A DNA stretch of 64,000 nt, from NCBI RefSeq assembly GCF_900103345.1, contig NZ_LT629702.1, positions 2,418,001 to 2,482,000 on the forward strand, written 5' to 3'. Below, one piece after another: positions 9,027 through 19,287 of the stretch. Every line of letters begins with the position of its first letter. Position 1 is the stretch's first letter. A model generated the notes under the pieces. The model saw nothing but the letters and a program-made list of their open reading frames with translations. It was not told the DNA's origin and did not search any database. The DNA comes from Pseudomonas azotoformans. GTDB taxonomy: Bacteria; Pseudomonadota; Gammaproteobacteria; Pseudomonadales; Pseudomonadaceae. The position numbers were made by a program, and so were the translations under genes.

Positions 9027-9819
9027 GCCGCGCACGGTGTTGATCACCGGTGCCGGCACGGGCATCGGCGCTGCGTGTGCCCGGCTGTATGCACAGGCAG
9101 GTGCGCGCCTGGTGCTGGTTGGCCGGCGGCGTGAGCCCCTGGAACAGGTGGCGCGGGACACCGGCGGCCTGGTCCTGGTGGGCGACGCCGCCTGCCCGGA
9201 CACCTGGGTAGGGTTTATCCGCCAAATCCGCGAACAGTACGGCCGCCTCGATGTGCTGCTGGCCTGCGCGGGCGGGCATGGCCTGGGCAGTGCAACCCAG
9301 ACCAGCCCCGCCACCTGGGACAGCGCCCTGCGCAGCAACCTGGACAGCGCGTTCTATAGCGCCCGTGCCTGCTTGCCGCTGTTGCAGGAAAGCACGGGAA
9401 ATATCGTGCTGATCGGCTCCATCGCATCAATGGCGGCAGGGCCTGAGGTGTGCGGCTACACCACGGCCAAGCATGCGCTGATCGGGCTCAATCGCTCGCT
9501 GGCGCGGGATTATGGGCCGAGCGGCGTGCGCGTGAACGCGGTGTGCCCGGGCTGGGTGCACACACCTATGGCGGATGCCGAGATGCAGCCACTGATGCAC
9601 GCCTATGGCGACACGTTGCAGCAGGCCTATGCGCGAGTCTGCGCTGACGTGCCGCTGCGCCGAGCCGCCAGTGCCGAAGAGATCGCCAGGGTCTGCCGCT
9701 TTCTGGCCTCAAGCGACGCTTCGATCATTACCGGCGCAACCATCGTCGCCGATGGCGGCTCAAGCATTGTCGACGTGCCCACGCTGGCCTTCGCGCACCT
9801 GGAGAGCGCCCATGAGTGA
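9019..9819 (+). CDS. Short-chain dehydrogenase/reductase (first)
   Basis: This 266-residue classical SDR has the cofactor motif TGAGTGIG near residue 11, the CAGG segment (NAG equivalent), catalytic Ser in IGSIASM and YTTAKHA (YxxxK). The PGWVHTPM loop follows. The arginine-rich stretch VGRRREP after beta-2 hints at NADP use. It starts inside the end of moaF and overlaps the second SDR by 8 bp, so the three genes are translationally coupled. Substrate unknown; an alcohol or carbonyl derived from the amine is plausible. Confidence 0.82.
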   Translation: MTEPRTVLITGAGTGIGAACARLYAQAGARLVLVGRRREPLEQVARDTGGLVLVGDAACPDTWVGFIRQIREQYGRLDVLLACAGGHGLGSATQTSPATWDSALRSNLDSAFYSARACLPLLQESTGNIVLIGSIASMAAGPEVCGYTTAKHALIGLNRSLARDYGPSGVRVNAVCPGWVHTPMADAEMQPLMHAYGDTLQQAYARVCADVPLRRAASAEEIARVCRFLASSDASIITGATIVADGGSSIVDVPTLAFAHLESAHE

Positions 9820-10564
9820 CCTCGATTTCAGCGGGCAAGTCGTGCTGGTCACGGGCGGTGCCCAGGGCATTGGTCGTGGCATCGTCGAAGCGTTTGCCCA
9901 GCGTGGGGCGCGAGTGGTTATCGCCGATCGCCTGCTGGTGCAGGCCCAGGAGGTGGCCGACGACTTGTGCGCGCAAGGTTTTCGCGTTGAGGCCGTGGGC
10001 GTCGACCTGGCGGATTCAGAGGCGGTGTTCGCCTGCGTCTACGGCTTGGGGTCGCTGGATATCCTGGTGCACAACGCCGGCTATTTTCCGCTGACTGCGT
10101 TTGAGGACATCACTCCGGAAATTCTGCAACGCACCTTGGCCGTCAACCTGTCGGCGCTGTTCTGGCTGACCCAGGCCGCGTTGCCGGTGTTTCGCGAACA
10201 GGGCCGGGGCTGCGTGCTGGTGACCTCCTCGGTCACCGGCAACCGCGTGGGTTATCCGGGGCTCAGCCACTACGCGGCGTCCAAGGCCGGGGTCAATGGA
10301 TTTATCCGCAATGCCGCGCTGGAACTCGCGCCGCTGAATGTGCGGGTCAACGGTGTGGAACCGGGCATGATCGCCACGCCGGCGATGGATAACCTGGGGG
10401 ATGCTGGGTTGAATGACGCCATTGCCAGGCGGGTGCCATTGGGGCGTCTGGGCGCGGCGGCGGATATTGCCGGGGCGATGCTGTTCCTGGCTTCCGGCCT
10501 GGCCAGCTACATCACCGGGCAGACCTTGGTAGTCGATGGTGGCGCCACCCTGCCTGAGATCTGA
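9812..10564 (+). CDS. Short-chain dehydrogenase/reductase (second)
   Basis: This 250-residue classical SDR has TGGAQGIGRG near residue 14, an acidic VVIADR after beta-2 that suggests NAD preference, NAGYFP, the catalytic Ser in TSSVTG and YAASKAG (YxxxK). It ends VVDGGATLPEI. It is the last gene of the run from the FAD oxidase and is followed by a REP pair. The two consecutive SDRs differ in predicted cofactor preference, so they may act on different steps. Substrate unknown. Confidence 0.82.
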   Translation: MSDLDFSGQVVLVTGGAQGIGRGIVEAFAQRGARVVIADRLLVQAQEVADDLCAQGFRVEAVGVDLADSEAVFACVYGLGSLDILVHNAGYFPLTAFEDITPEILQRTLAVNLSALFWLTQAALPVFREQGRGCVLVTSSVTGNRVGYPGLSHYAASKAGVNGFIRNAALELAPLNVRVNGVEPGMIATPAMDNLGDAGLNDAIARRVPLGRLGAAADIAGAMLFLASGLASYITGQTLVVDGGATLPEI

Positions 10565-10578
10565 AAACCGATTCCAAT

Positions 10579-10665
10579 GTGGGAGGGGGCTTGCCCCCGA
10601 TAACAGTGTGTCAGTCACCACAGGCTTGGCTGAACCACCGCTATCGGGGGCAAGCCCCCTCCCAC
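10579..10665. repeat. REP doublet
   Basis: GTGGGAGGGGGCTTGCCCCC and its complement form arms around a central spacer, located between the convergent SDR and AraC-family genes. It is probably a bidirectional transcription end. Confidence 0.9.
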
Positions 10666-10695
10666 CTTTGGCCTCCTTGGTTTTGGAGGCCCCGG

Positions 10696-11637
10696 TTATG
10701 CCCCCACCGCCTGCATCCGGCTCGAACGGAAATCCTTCGGCGACACCTCGAACTGCTTCTTGAACGACCGGCTGAAGTGCGCCGAATCGGTAAAACCCCA
10801 TTTATAGGCAATCGAGGTGATCGACTCGCTGCGCAGGCACGGGTTGGTCAAGTCATCCGCGCTGCGCTTGAGCCGCGCGCGCTGGATGTAGCGGCACACG
10901 CTATCGTCCTGTTCTTCGAACAGACGGTACAGGTGGCGCACCGAGATGTTCAGCCGGTTGGCCAGGCCGATCGGGCTGAGCCCCGGCTGGCTCAGGGACT
11001 CATCGATGACCTTTTGCACATAGCTGCGCAGGTTACTGCCCTGCAGCGCTGCCAGGCCCTCGCGGCATTCGTCGCCCTGCTCCAGGGCCGACCCCAGCAG
11101 CGACACGAAGGCCGTTTGCAGCGCTTCTACTTCACCCGCGCCGTCTGCCGTGTCGTCCTTGCACAGTTGATCCATCAGCACATGCAGCATGCGCCCGCAG
11201 GCTTTGGTCGAGGATATTTTGCCGAAGGCCCGTGCGTCGCCGCCCAGGTGCTTGCACACCTGCGGCCGCGAGAGTGACAGCGAGGCGTGCTCGATCAGGC
11301 CGAAGGGGGTGATTTCGATGGAGCCCACCGAGTCCATCAACAGCATCTCGCCAGGCGCCAGTTGCAGGGTCTGGCCGTTCTGCGCGATCTGCGAATAGCC
11401 GCTGCGTTGGCTGACCAGGAAACAGTCCTGGTCGTTGTCATGGTCGGCGTGGTGCGCCGGGCGTTTGATCAGCCCGGCATTGGTGCGCAGGATGGCCACG
11501 CCGCGTGGCAAGTCTCGGATCTCGCCGATGAACAGCGAGCGGTTGAACGCCAGTTCCGTCTCGAAATAACCGCACGCGGCGCGTAGCTCGCGGTTCCAAG
11601 TGTCCAGCCCGTCGTGTGCATGCTGTGGGATGCTCAT
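10696..11637 (-). CDS. AraC-family activator, FeaR/TynR-like
   Basis: This 313-residue protein has an N-terminal AraC-binding-like sensor half (residues about 1-200, with APGEMLLMDS) and a C-terminal double helix-turn-helix (LANRLNISVRHLYRLFEEQ and ITSIAYKWGFTDSAHFSRSFKK). The layout is that of FeaR, which activates aromatic amine oxidase and phenylacetaldehyde dehydrogenase genes in enterobacteria. The ATG at 11637 has a GGAGAC ribosome site. A 20-bp palindrome lies 41 bp upstream. It is the natural candidate to control the surrounding amine genes. Confidence 0.82.
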   Translation of the reverse strand: MSIPQHAHDGLDTWNRELRAACGYFETELAFNRSLFIGEIRDLPRGVAILRTNAGLIKRPAHHADHDNDQDCFLVSQRSGYSQIAQNGQTLQLAPGEMLLMDSVGSIEITPFGLIEHASLSLSRPQVCKHLGGDARAFGKISSTKACGRMLHVLMDQLCKDDTADGAGEVEALQTAFVSLLGSALEQGDECREGLAALQGSNLRSYVQKVIDESLSQPGLSPIGLANRLNISVRHLYRLFEEQDDSVCRYIQRARLKRSADDLTNPCLRSESITSIAYKWGFTDSAHFSRSFKKQFEVSPKDFRSSRMQAVGA

Positions 11638-11678
11638 GGGGTGTCTCCGCAATGGCTTCTTTTTGTTGTTCTGATGCA

Positions 11679-11698
11679 ATAGTTAACATGTTATCTAT
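11679..11698. promoter_or_regulatory. Palindromic operator upstream of the FeaR-like gene (putative HpaR site 2)
   Basis: ATAGTTAACATGTTATCTAT is symmetrical at 18 of 20 positions and contains the perfect core TAACATGTTA. Its AGTTAA...TTA(A/T)C arms resemble those of the dyad next to hpaR at 6205-6226. It lies 41 bp upstream of the AraC-type gene, a suitable place for a repressor. The regulator is inferred. Confidence 0.5.
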
Positions 11699-11750
11699 AT
11701 GCACGCAACAACAACCTGTTTGCCCTTTGCAGAAGCACTAATGATGCCAA

Positions 11751-12317
11751 TCAGAGGTTCGACAACACCCGATTCAACCCGACCAGCGCCGCGAGCAAAT
11801 GAGTGCGCTGCACCGGGCGCAGGGCGATATAACGCCGAAACGCAGGCAGGCGATTGACCACCTCGCTGCCGCCCATATGCTCCAGGCGCACGCACCATTG
11901 CTGCTCGTGCAGGTCGATGCGCAGACGCTTGAAATCCAGCGGCATCAACGCCTGGAACAACGCCTCGTCGGCCAGCAGGCGTGCCTGCAACTCACGCCCC
12001 AGCGCCTGGTTGCCGGCACGGCGCTGCACACGAATTCCATGGCGCCGGATCGCGCCGCCGTGGTGCACCGCGAAGCTCGCCGTGCCCCCCGTTGCTGCCG
12101 GTACGCGCAGGACAAACTCGGTCAGCACCAGGTGCATCAACAACTGCGACTCGGTGCGCTCGACAATCTTGAACGCCACGCCGTCCACTTCAAGCGTTGC
12201 CAGCCCAAGGTTGCGCCGCAGGTGCGCGAGGGTCACCCCCGGTCGATATCCCGATGGCGCACGATCGGCACGCAACAGCTCAAACAGTCTTTGCCGCAAA
12301 GTCGCCATAACCGTCAT
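11751..12317 (-). CDS. DUF3156 family protein
   Basis: This 188-residue cytoplasmic-looking protein has no signal peptide or membrane segment. I recognise it as the DUF3156 family on the basis of its length and its position directly after an APC permease; function is unknown. The ATG at 12317 has a GGAG site at suitable spacing; an alternative ATG is at 12308. The start overlaps the permease gene by 38 bp, which implies translational coupling and a role linked to the transporter or its substrate. Confidence 0.65.
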   Translation of the reverse strand: MTVMATLRQRLFELLRADRAPSGYRPGVTLAHLRRNLGLATLEVDGVAFKIVERTESQLLMHLVLTEFVLRVPAATGGTASFAVHHGGAIRRHGIRVQRRAGNQALGRELQARLLADEALFQALMPLDFKRLRIDLHEQQWCVRLEHMGGSEVVNRLPAFRRYIALRPVQRTHLLAALVGLNRVLSNL

Positions 12318-13779
12318 CAGTCTGCTCCGGTTGGTTACTGAACTCCTTTGCCAATACTTCCTCCACGGAGGCCGGCTTGAAGGGGTTGACCTTCTGCACC
12401 ACCAGGGTCCAGAACAGTGCATACGCCGCCGTACCGGCCAACATCACGCAGAACGGCACGTAGATGTCCGCCGGGGTCATGCCCGGTGGCGTGATGAACC
12501 CCATGCCCAGCAGGATGCCGATGCTCGACACGATCTGCGGCAGCGGGAACCACGGCGAGCGATAGGCCCGTGGCAAGTCCGGCCGCCGAATACGCAGGCT
12601 CACCACCGAGATCGTCACCAGCAGGTAGGCAAAGCTCCACGCACACACCGCCGCCAGCACCAGGTGCATGATGTTGTCGGTGTTGCCGCCCAGGTACAGC
12701 GCGTGCAGGCAGGGAATCAGCATCGCCACCAGGATGCACAGCAGCGGCGTCTTGAAGCGTGGGTGCAGGTAGGTGAAGACTTTGGGCAACGCGCCGTCCA
12801 CCGCCATGCCGTAGAGAATCCGTGGCACGCCGGCCATCAAGGTATTGATGGTGGCCGCGCCGGCAAACAGAAAACCGATGCCCAGCCACAGCGGGCCGAT
12901 CTGCCCCATCACCTGCTCGGCGAACCTGGGGATGGCCATGGGCGTGTCCAGCAGGTGCACGCCAGAAGCGGCGTCGAGCACCACGTTGTCCACCTGGCGT
13001 TTCATCGCCGCGCCATAGATGAACATGCAGGTGGCCACACCCATCAGCCCCAGCATCATCGCGCGCGGCATCACCTTGGCCGATTGGCGCAGGTCCGGCG
13101 CCAGCGGCGTGACGAACTCGCAACCGACAAACATGAACATCGCCATGCCCACCAGCGACAGCACGGTGATCAGGTCGGTGCCCACCAGCGACTCACCGAA
13201 CCAGCCGTCCAACTGCACGGCGGGTGCGGCGATCAGGCCGAGCACGCCGAACACCATCAGGGTGGTCCACATGCCGAAGGTGAGGATGATTTCCGCACGG
13301 CCAAACGCGCTGACGCCAAACGCGTTCAGCACCCCAAAGACGATCACGAAACCCACGCCGAGCAACCACGAGCCACCCGCCGATTCCGCCAGGGTGTTCA
13401 AGTGTTCGAAGTTCACCAGGGCCATGACCCCGGACAGGATGGTTTCAGCGGTGCCGGCAAACACATGCACGATCAGGTACGCCGACAAGGTGCCGGTGAT
13501 CGCGAAAAAGCGCCCCATGCCGCAATTGATGTAGTCGTACACCGAGCCGGTGGTGGGCAGGATCGAGGCAGCCTCGGCAAAGGTGGTGGCCTGGGCCAGC
13601 ATCATTACCACGGCGATCAGCATCGCCAGGGCGAACGCACTGCCGCCGATGCCAAAGCCCATGGTGGCGGTGAGGATCACCGGGCTGGCCATGATCAGGC
13701 CAATGGTGCTGGCCAAGGCGGTGGGGAAACCTACCGTACCCCGGTTGAGGTGCGCGGTGAGTCGGTCGTTGATCGACAT
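12280..13779 (-). CDS. APC-family amine/amino acid permease
   Basis: This 499-residue inner-membrane protein has about 12 hydrophobic helices and an APC-superfamily profile, with the conserved early region LASTIGLIMASPVILTATMG and ARRILYGM-like VPRILYGMAVDGALPKVF mid-protein. The ATG at 13779 follows GAGGACCCCACC. Together with the FAD oxidase and the FeaR-like activator it probably imports the amine degraded by the cluster. It diverges from the porin gene, with 217 bp between them. Confidence 0.8.
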   Translation of the reverse strand: MSINDRLTAHLNRGTVGFPTALASTIGLIMASPVILTATMGFGIGGSAFALAMLIAVVMMLAQATTFAEAASILPTTGSVYDYINCGMGRFFAITGTLSAYLIVHVFAGTAETILSGVMALVNFEHLNTLAESAGGSWLLGVGFVIVFGVLNAFGVSAFGRAEIILTFGMWTTLMVFGVLGLIAAPAVQLDGWFGESLVGTDLITVLSLVGMAMFMFVGCEFVTPLAPDLRQSAKVMPRAMMLGLMGVATCMFIYGAAMKRQVDNVVLDAASGVHLLDTPMAIPRFAEQVMGQIGPLWLGIGFLFAGAATINTLMAGVPRILYGMAVDGALPKVFTYLHPRFKTPLLCILVAMLIPCLHALYLGGNTDNIMHLVLAAVCAWSFAYLLVTISVVSLRIRRPDLPRAYRSPWFPLPQIVSSIGILLGMGFITPPGMTPADIYVPFCVMLAGTAAYALFWTLVVQKVNPFKPASVEEVLAKEFSNQPEQTDDGYGDFAAKTV

Positions 13780-13996
13780 GGTGGGGTCCTCGAAGACGGT
13801 TTTTTTAATGTGTCGGTACTCTGCGCCCCACCCGAATTGATCGTCTTGCCCCTGTCTGCCGCCGGTTTTGTTGCTCCCTGCCACAGCGGGCGGTGTGGCG
13901 GCCAGGGTCAATTCCCTGGCACGCAGAGAAAAGACTCAGGCCCCCGCCACTCGCCCTAATGCGCCCTCACTCTTAACCAAGCTGGGGACAATAACA
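13780..13996. promoter_or_regulatory. Divergent promoter region, permease/porin
   Basis: This 217-bp region separates the divergent permease and porin genes. It contains two small inverted repeats: GCCACA...TGTGGC (13880-13899) and GCCAGGG-N6-CCCTGGC (13901-13920). Both are possible operator sites. No clear sigma-70 or sigma-54 promoter could be assigned by eye. Confidence 0.4.
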
Positions 13997-15888
<1,892 letters not shown>

Positions 15889-17058
15889 TCACACCATGCT
15901 CGGGTCCGGCTCCAGGCCCATCAGCTCACGGCCGAGGATCTGCGCGCAGACGTCGTAGTCGGTGTAGGCATGGGCGCCGGTCATGTGGGAATCGCGGAAC
16001 AGGCGCTGCATTTCGTTGTGTTCGAACCAGGCATTGCCACCGGCGGCGGAGAACAGGCGGTCCACCGCTTCGATGCACATCTTGGTGGCGTAGGCCTGGT
16101 TGGTGCGCCAGAACGCCAGGGTTTCGCGGCTCGGGTAGCGGTGCGCGGCGCTATGTTCGGCGTGGTCCTGCCAGGTCTTTTCGAGGAATGCGCGGGCGGC
16201 AGCCACTTGGTGGGTGGATTCGGCCAGGCGCATCAAGGCGGGCGTGGCCGCACCGACGGCGGCACCGGTGTAGGCACGCACGCGGTTTTTGGTTTTTTCG
16301 CGGAACACCTCCAGCATGCGCTCGGCCACGCCGAGGCTGACGGTGGAAAATCCACTGGCGAAATACGGGCGGTACGGCGCGTAGAAAATCTGGCTGTCTG
16401 GATAGAGGCCGAAACCTGCGGACTTGCCCTCCATCATGTCCCTGGCCTTCTGGATCCGGTGCTCGGGCACCCAGGCATTGTCGATAATCAGGGTCTTGGT
16501 GCCGCTGCCTTTCATGCCGGCGGCGAACCAGTCATCGCGGATCTGGTAGTCGCTGCGCGGCAGCACGGCAAAGCAGTAATCCTGGGTGCCTTCGGCATTC
16601 TGTCGACGGCAGCCGACAATCGCCCACTCGCCGTGATCACAGCCGCTGCTCCAGCCCATTTCACCGCTGAAGTGCACACCGCCTTCGCCCTCCACCACAC
16701 GCCCGAACGGCGCAATACTGCTGCTGGCGGTGGCATCCGGGTTTTCGCCCCAGATTTCCTGCTGCAACCGGGCCGAAAACAGCGCCAGTTGGTGGCTGTG
16801 GGTGCACAGCAAGCTCATGGCCCAGGCGGTACTGGCACAGCTGCCGGCGAGCAAGGCGATGCAGTCGGCGAACTCGGGCAACGACAGTTCCAGGCCACCA
16901 AAGGCCTTGGGTTGAAAGGCACGGTGCAAGCCGATGCTTTTGAGCAAAGCGATGTTCTCATCCGGCACCTGGCGTTGTTGTTCGGCACGCGTGGCATTTG
17001 CCGCAATCTGGGGCAGGAGGGGCTTGAGGTCTTCGAGGAGCGGGTTTGGCTTTTTCAT
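15889..17058 (-). CDS. Flavin-dependent monooxygenase, acyl-CoA dehydrogenase fold
   Basis: This 389-residue protein has the group D flavoprotein monooxygenase layout shared by HsaA and the C2 oxygenase of Acinetobacter p-hydroxyphenylacetate hydroxylase: GLHRAFQPKAFGGLELSL near residue 50, a middle beta domain with GWSSGCDHGEWAIVG, and a C-terminal helical bundle with FSAAGGNAWFEHNEMQRLFRD. It would use reduced flavin from the adjacent reductase to hydroxylate an aromatic ring, perhaps 4-hydroxyphenylacetate or tyramine to the 3,4-diol that HpaD needs. No HpaB-type hydroxylase is in the window. Confidence 0.8.
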   Translation of the reverse strand: MKKPNPLLEDLKPLLPQIAANATRAEQQRQVPDENIALLKSIGLHRAFQPKAFGGLELSLPEFADCIALLAGSCASTAWAMSLLCTHSHQLALFSARLQQEIWGENPDATASSSIAPFGRVVEGEGGVHFSGEMGWSSGCDHGEWAIVGCRRQNAEGTQDYCFAVLPRSDYQIRDDWFAAGMKGSGTKTLIIDNAWVPEHRIQKARDMMEGKSAGFGLYPDSQIFYAPYRPYFASGFSTVSLGVAERMLEVFREKTKNRVRAYTGAAVGAATPALMRLAESTHQVAAARAFLEKTWQDHAEHSAAHRYPSRETLAFWRTNQAYATKMCIEAVDRLFSAAGGNAWFEHNEMQRLFRDSHMTGAHAYTDYDVCAQILGRELMGLEPDPSMV

Positions 17059-17157
17059 GGACGGCCCTGCTTATTATTGGAAGTCCGGCTGGCACTCCGA
17101 GTCGAGGGGCAGCGCTGGATGCAGGGCCAGTATCGAACGGGTCGGGCGGGTGGAAAA

Positions 17158-17194
17158 TGTACGTTCCACAGGCAAGGTTGTACTTTTCACAGGC
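17158..17194. promoter_or_regulatory. Tandem 16-bp direct repeats, putative AraC-type operator
   Basis: TGTACGTTCCACAGGC (17158-17173) and TGTACTTTTCACAGGC (17179-17194) are direct repeats with two mismatches and a 21-bp period, two helical turns. This is the geometry expected for adjacent half-sites of an AraC-family dimer. They lie in the divergent region between the monooxygenase (start 17058) and the aldehyde dehydrogenase (start 17295). The FeaR-like protein is the likely ligand; this is inference. Confidence 0.6.
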
Positions 17195-17294
17195 GCGGCA
17201 GCCACAGGCATGACGCCTGGCAGGCACAGTCAAGCCAGGCCTGGGCGGCTTGGTTACCCTCGGGTTTTCTTTTGTGAACTGCCAGGAACCTGCC

Positions 17295-18782
17295 ATGAGT
17301 GATATCCCGCTGCTGCCTCACGTCGAAGCGTTTTTACGTCGACCCCATGGGCTGTTCATCGAAGGCGTCAACGTCCGCAGCCATTCCAGCCAGACGCTGG
17401 CGGTGACCAATCCGGCCACCGGTGAGGTGATCGCCCAGGTCGCCGATGCCGATCTGGCGGATATCGATGCGGCCGTAGACTCCGCCAACCGGGGCTTCCA
17501 GTTGTGGTCCCAGGCTGCGCCGGCGACACGCGGCAATGTGCTGCTCAAGCTCGCCGACCTGCTGGAACGCAACCGCGAAGAACTGGCGCAGATCGAGACC
17601 TGCCAGTCCGGCAAGATCATCCAGATTGCCCGTGCGTTCGAGGTCGACCAGGCCGCGCATTTCCTGCGTTACTACGCAGGCTGGGCGACCAAGATCAGCG
17701 GCCAGACGCTCACCCCGTCGCTGCCCTCGTTCAATGGCGAACGCTACACCGCGTTCACCCTGCGCGAACCGGTGGGCGTGGTGGTGGGCATTGTGCCGTG
17801 GAATTTCTCGACCATGATCGCCATATGGAAACTCGCCTCGGCACTGGTGACCGGCTGCAGCATCATCATCAAGCCCAGCGAATTCACGCCGCTGACGATC
17901 CTGCGCATCGCCGAACTGGCCATCGAAGCCGGGTTGCCAGCGGGTGTGCTCAACGTGTTGACGGGCGGCGGCCACGTCGGCAAAGGCCTGGTGGAACACC
18001 CCGGCACGCACAAGGTGTCCTTCACCGGTTCGGTGCCCACCGGCATCGCCGTGGGCCGCAGCGCCATGGGCGCCGGCCTCACCCGCGCGACCCTGGAACT
18101 GGGCGGCAAGAACGCCGCCGGCTTCCTGCGCGACATGGACGTAGACAAAGCGGTGGACGGCATCATCGAAGCCGGTTTTTTGCATTCCGGGCAAATCTGC
18201 GCGGCGGCCGAACGATTCTTCGTGCACCGCTCGCAGCTCGACGCAGTGCTGGAAAAACTCAGCCAGCGCCTCAGCCGCCTCACCATCGGCTCACCGCTGG
18301 ACGAACGCACCGAATTCGGCCCGGTTACCCACCATCAGCATCAACTCAAACTGCTCGGCTATTTCAGCCAGGCCCGCGCCGAAAACAACCGGATCATCCA
18401 CGGCGGCAAACTCATCGACCGCCCCGGCTGCTACGTCGAACCCACGGTGATCCTCGCCAACAGCATCAACGACACCCTGCTCAACGAAGAAACCTTCGGC
18501 CCCATCGCTACCTTCCTGCCCTACGACAGTGAAGACGAGCTGCTCGCGCTGATGAACAACGGCCCCTTCGGCCTCAGCGCCAGCCTGTGGACCAATGACT
18601 TGGGCAAGGCCCTGCGCATGGTGCCGGCGATCAGGGCCGGCACGTTGTGGGTGAACATGCACACACTGCTCGACCCAGCAGTGCCGTTTGGCGGCAATCG
18701 CTCTTCGGGGGTTGGTCGGGAGTTTGGCAGTGCATTCATCGAGGATTACACCGAGCTCAAGTCGGTGATGATTCGGTACTGA
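17295..18782 (+). CDS. feaB: Phenylacetaldehyde-type aldehyde dehydrogenase
   Basis: This 495-residue NAD-dependent aldehyde dehydrogenase has VGIVPWNFSTMIAIWKLA, SFTGSVPTG, the general base Glu268 in LELGGKNAAG and the nucleophile Cys302 in SGQICAAAERFF. Its length and sequence fit the FeaB/PadA phenylacetaldehyde dehydrogenase group. It would oxidise 4-hydroxyphenylacetaldehyde from the amine oxidase step to 4-hydroxyphenylacetate. The ATG at 17295 follows CAGGAACC. The tandem repeat at 17158-17194 lies upstream. The exact symbol is by analogy. Confidence 0.82.
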   Translation: MSDIPLLPHVEAFLRRPHGLFIEGVNVRSHSSQTLAVTNPATGEVIAQVADADLADIDAAVDSANRGFQLWSQAAPATRGNVLLKLADLLERNREELAQIETCQSGKIIQIARAFEVDQAAHFLRYYAGWATKISGQTLTPSLPSFNGERYTAFTLREPVGVVVGIVPWNFSTMIAIWKLASALVTGCSIIIKPSEFTPLTILRIAELAIEAGLPAGVLNVLTGGGHVGKGLVEHPGTHKVSFTGSVPTGIAVGRSAMGAGLTRATLELGGKNAAGFLRDMDVDKAVDGIIEAGFLHSGQICAAAERFFVHRSQLDAVLEKLSQRLSRLTIGSPLDERTEFGPVTHHQHQLKLLGYFSQARAENNRIIHGGKLIDRPGCYVEPTVILANSINDTLLNEETFGPIATFLPYDSEDELLALMNNGPFGLSASLWTNDLGKALRMVPAIRAGTLWVNMHTLLDPAVPFGGNRSSGVGREFGSAFIEDYTELKSVMIRY

Positions 18783-19179
18783 ACGGAACAACCGCCTCCG
18801 CCTCGATCTCGATCAACCAATCCGGCAACGACAACCCGCTGACGATAATCCACGAAGACGGCGGCGGGTCCTGCGGGAAGCGCTCGCGCAGCGCTTGCGC
18901 GATCGGCTCCTGCTGGTCACGGGCGGACTCGACGATGTACAGCCGCAACATGATCACATGGGACAGATCACCGCCGGCCTCGGCCAGCACCTTTTCGATG
19001 TTGTCCAAAGCGGCGGCGGTCTGTTGCGCAATACCCGGGCCGACGGTGCGCTCGTCAGCATCCACACCGACCTGGCCGGACAGCATGATGCGCCGGCCTT
19101 GCGGCACTTCCATGGCCTGGCTGAAGCCGTATTGCAGGGCGTTGAATACCGTTGTGGGATTAATGACCTTCCGTTGCAT
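18757..19179 (-). CDS. RidA/YjgF family protein (first)
   Basis: This 140-residue protein has the RidA fold: GFSQAMEVPQGRRIMLSGQVGVD, QTAAALDNIEKVLAEAGGDLSHV and the C-terminal beta strand EIEAEAVV. The family hydrolyses reactive enamines or imines. Here it could act on an imine formed by the amine oxidase in the same cluster. The canonical C-terminal glutamate is present; the central arginine of classic RidA appears in LRLYIVES. It overlaps the convergent aldehyde dehydrogenase by 26 bp. Confidence 0.78.
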   Translation of the reverse strand: MQRKVINPTTVFNALQYGFSQAMEVPQGRRIMLSGQVGVDADERTVGPGIAQQTAAALDNIEKVLAEAGGDLSHVIMLRLYIVESARDQQEPIAQALRERFPQDPPPSSWIIVSGLSLPDWLIEIEAEAVVPFSTESSPT

Positions 19180-19287
19180 GACACTTCCTTGTTGTTTGTA
19201 GGAAAACAAGGCTAACCCAAAGCAATCGTTCAATCCGGCGGTTCAACATCCCGCAACATATCGGGGATCATCGAGGGGCGGGACAGA

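Noticed and set aside
11854..13959. A 701-codon open frame on the + strand across the APC permease and DUF3156 genes
   Set aside because: It is antisense to clear genes and its composition (many H, R, Q) is typical of a shadow frame in GC-rich DNA. It has no recognisable domain.
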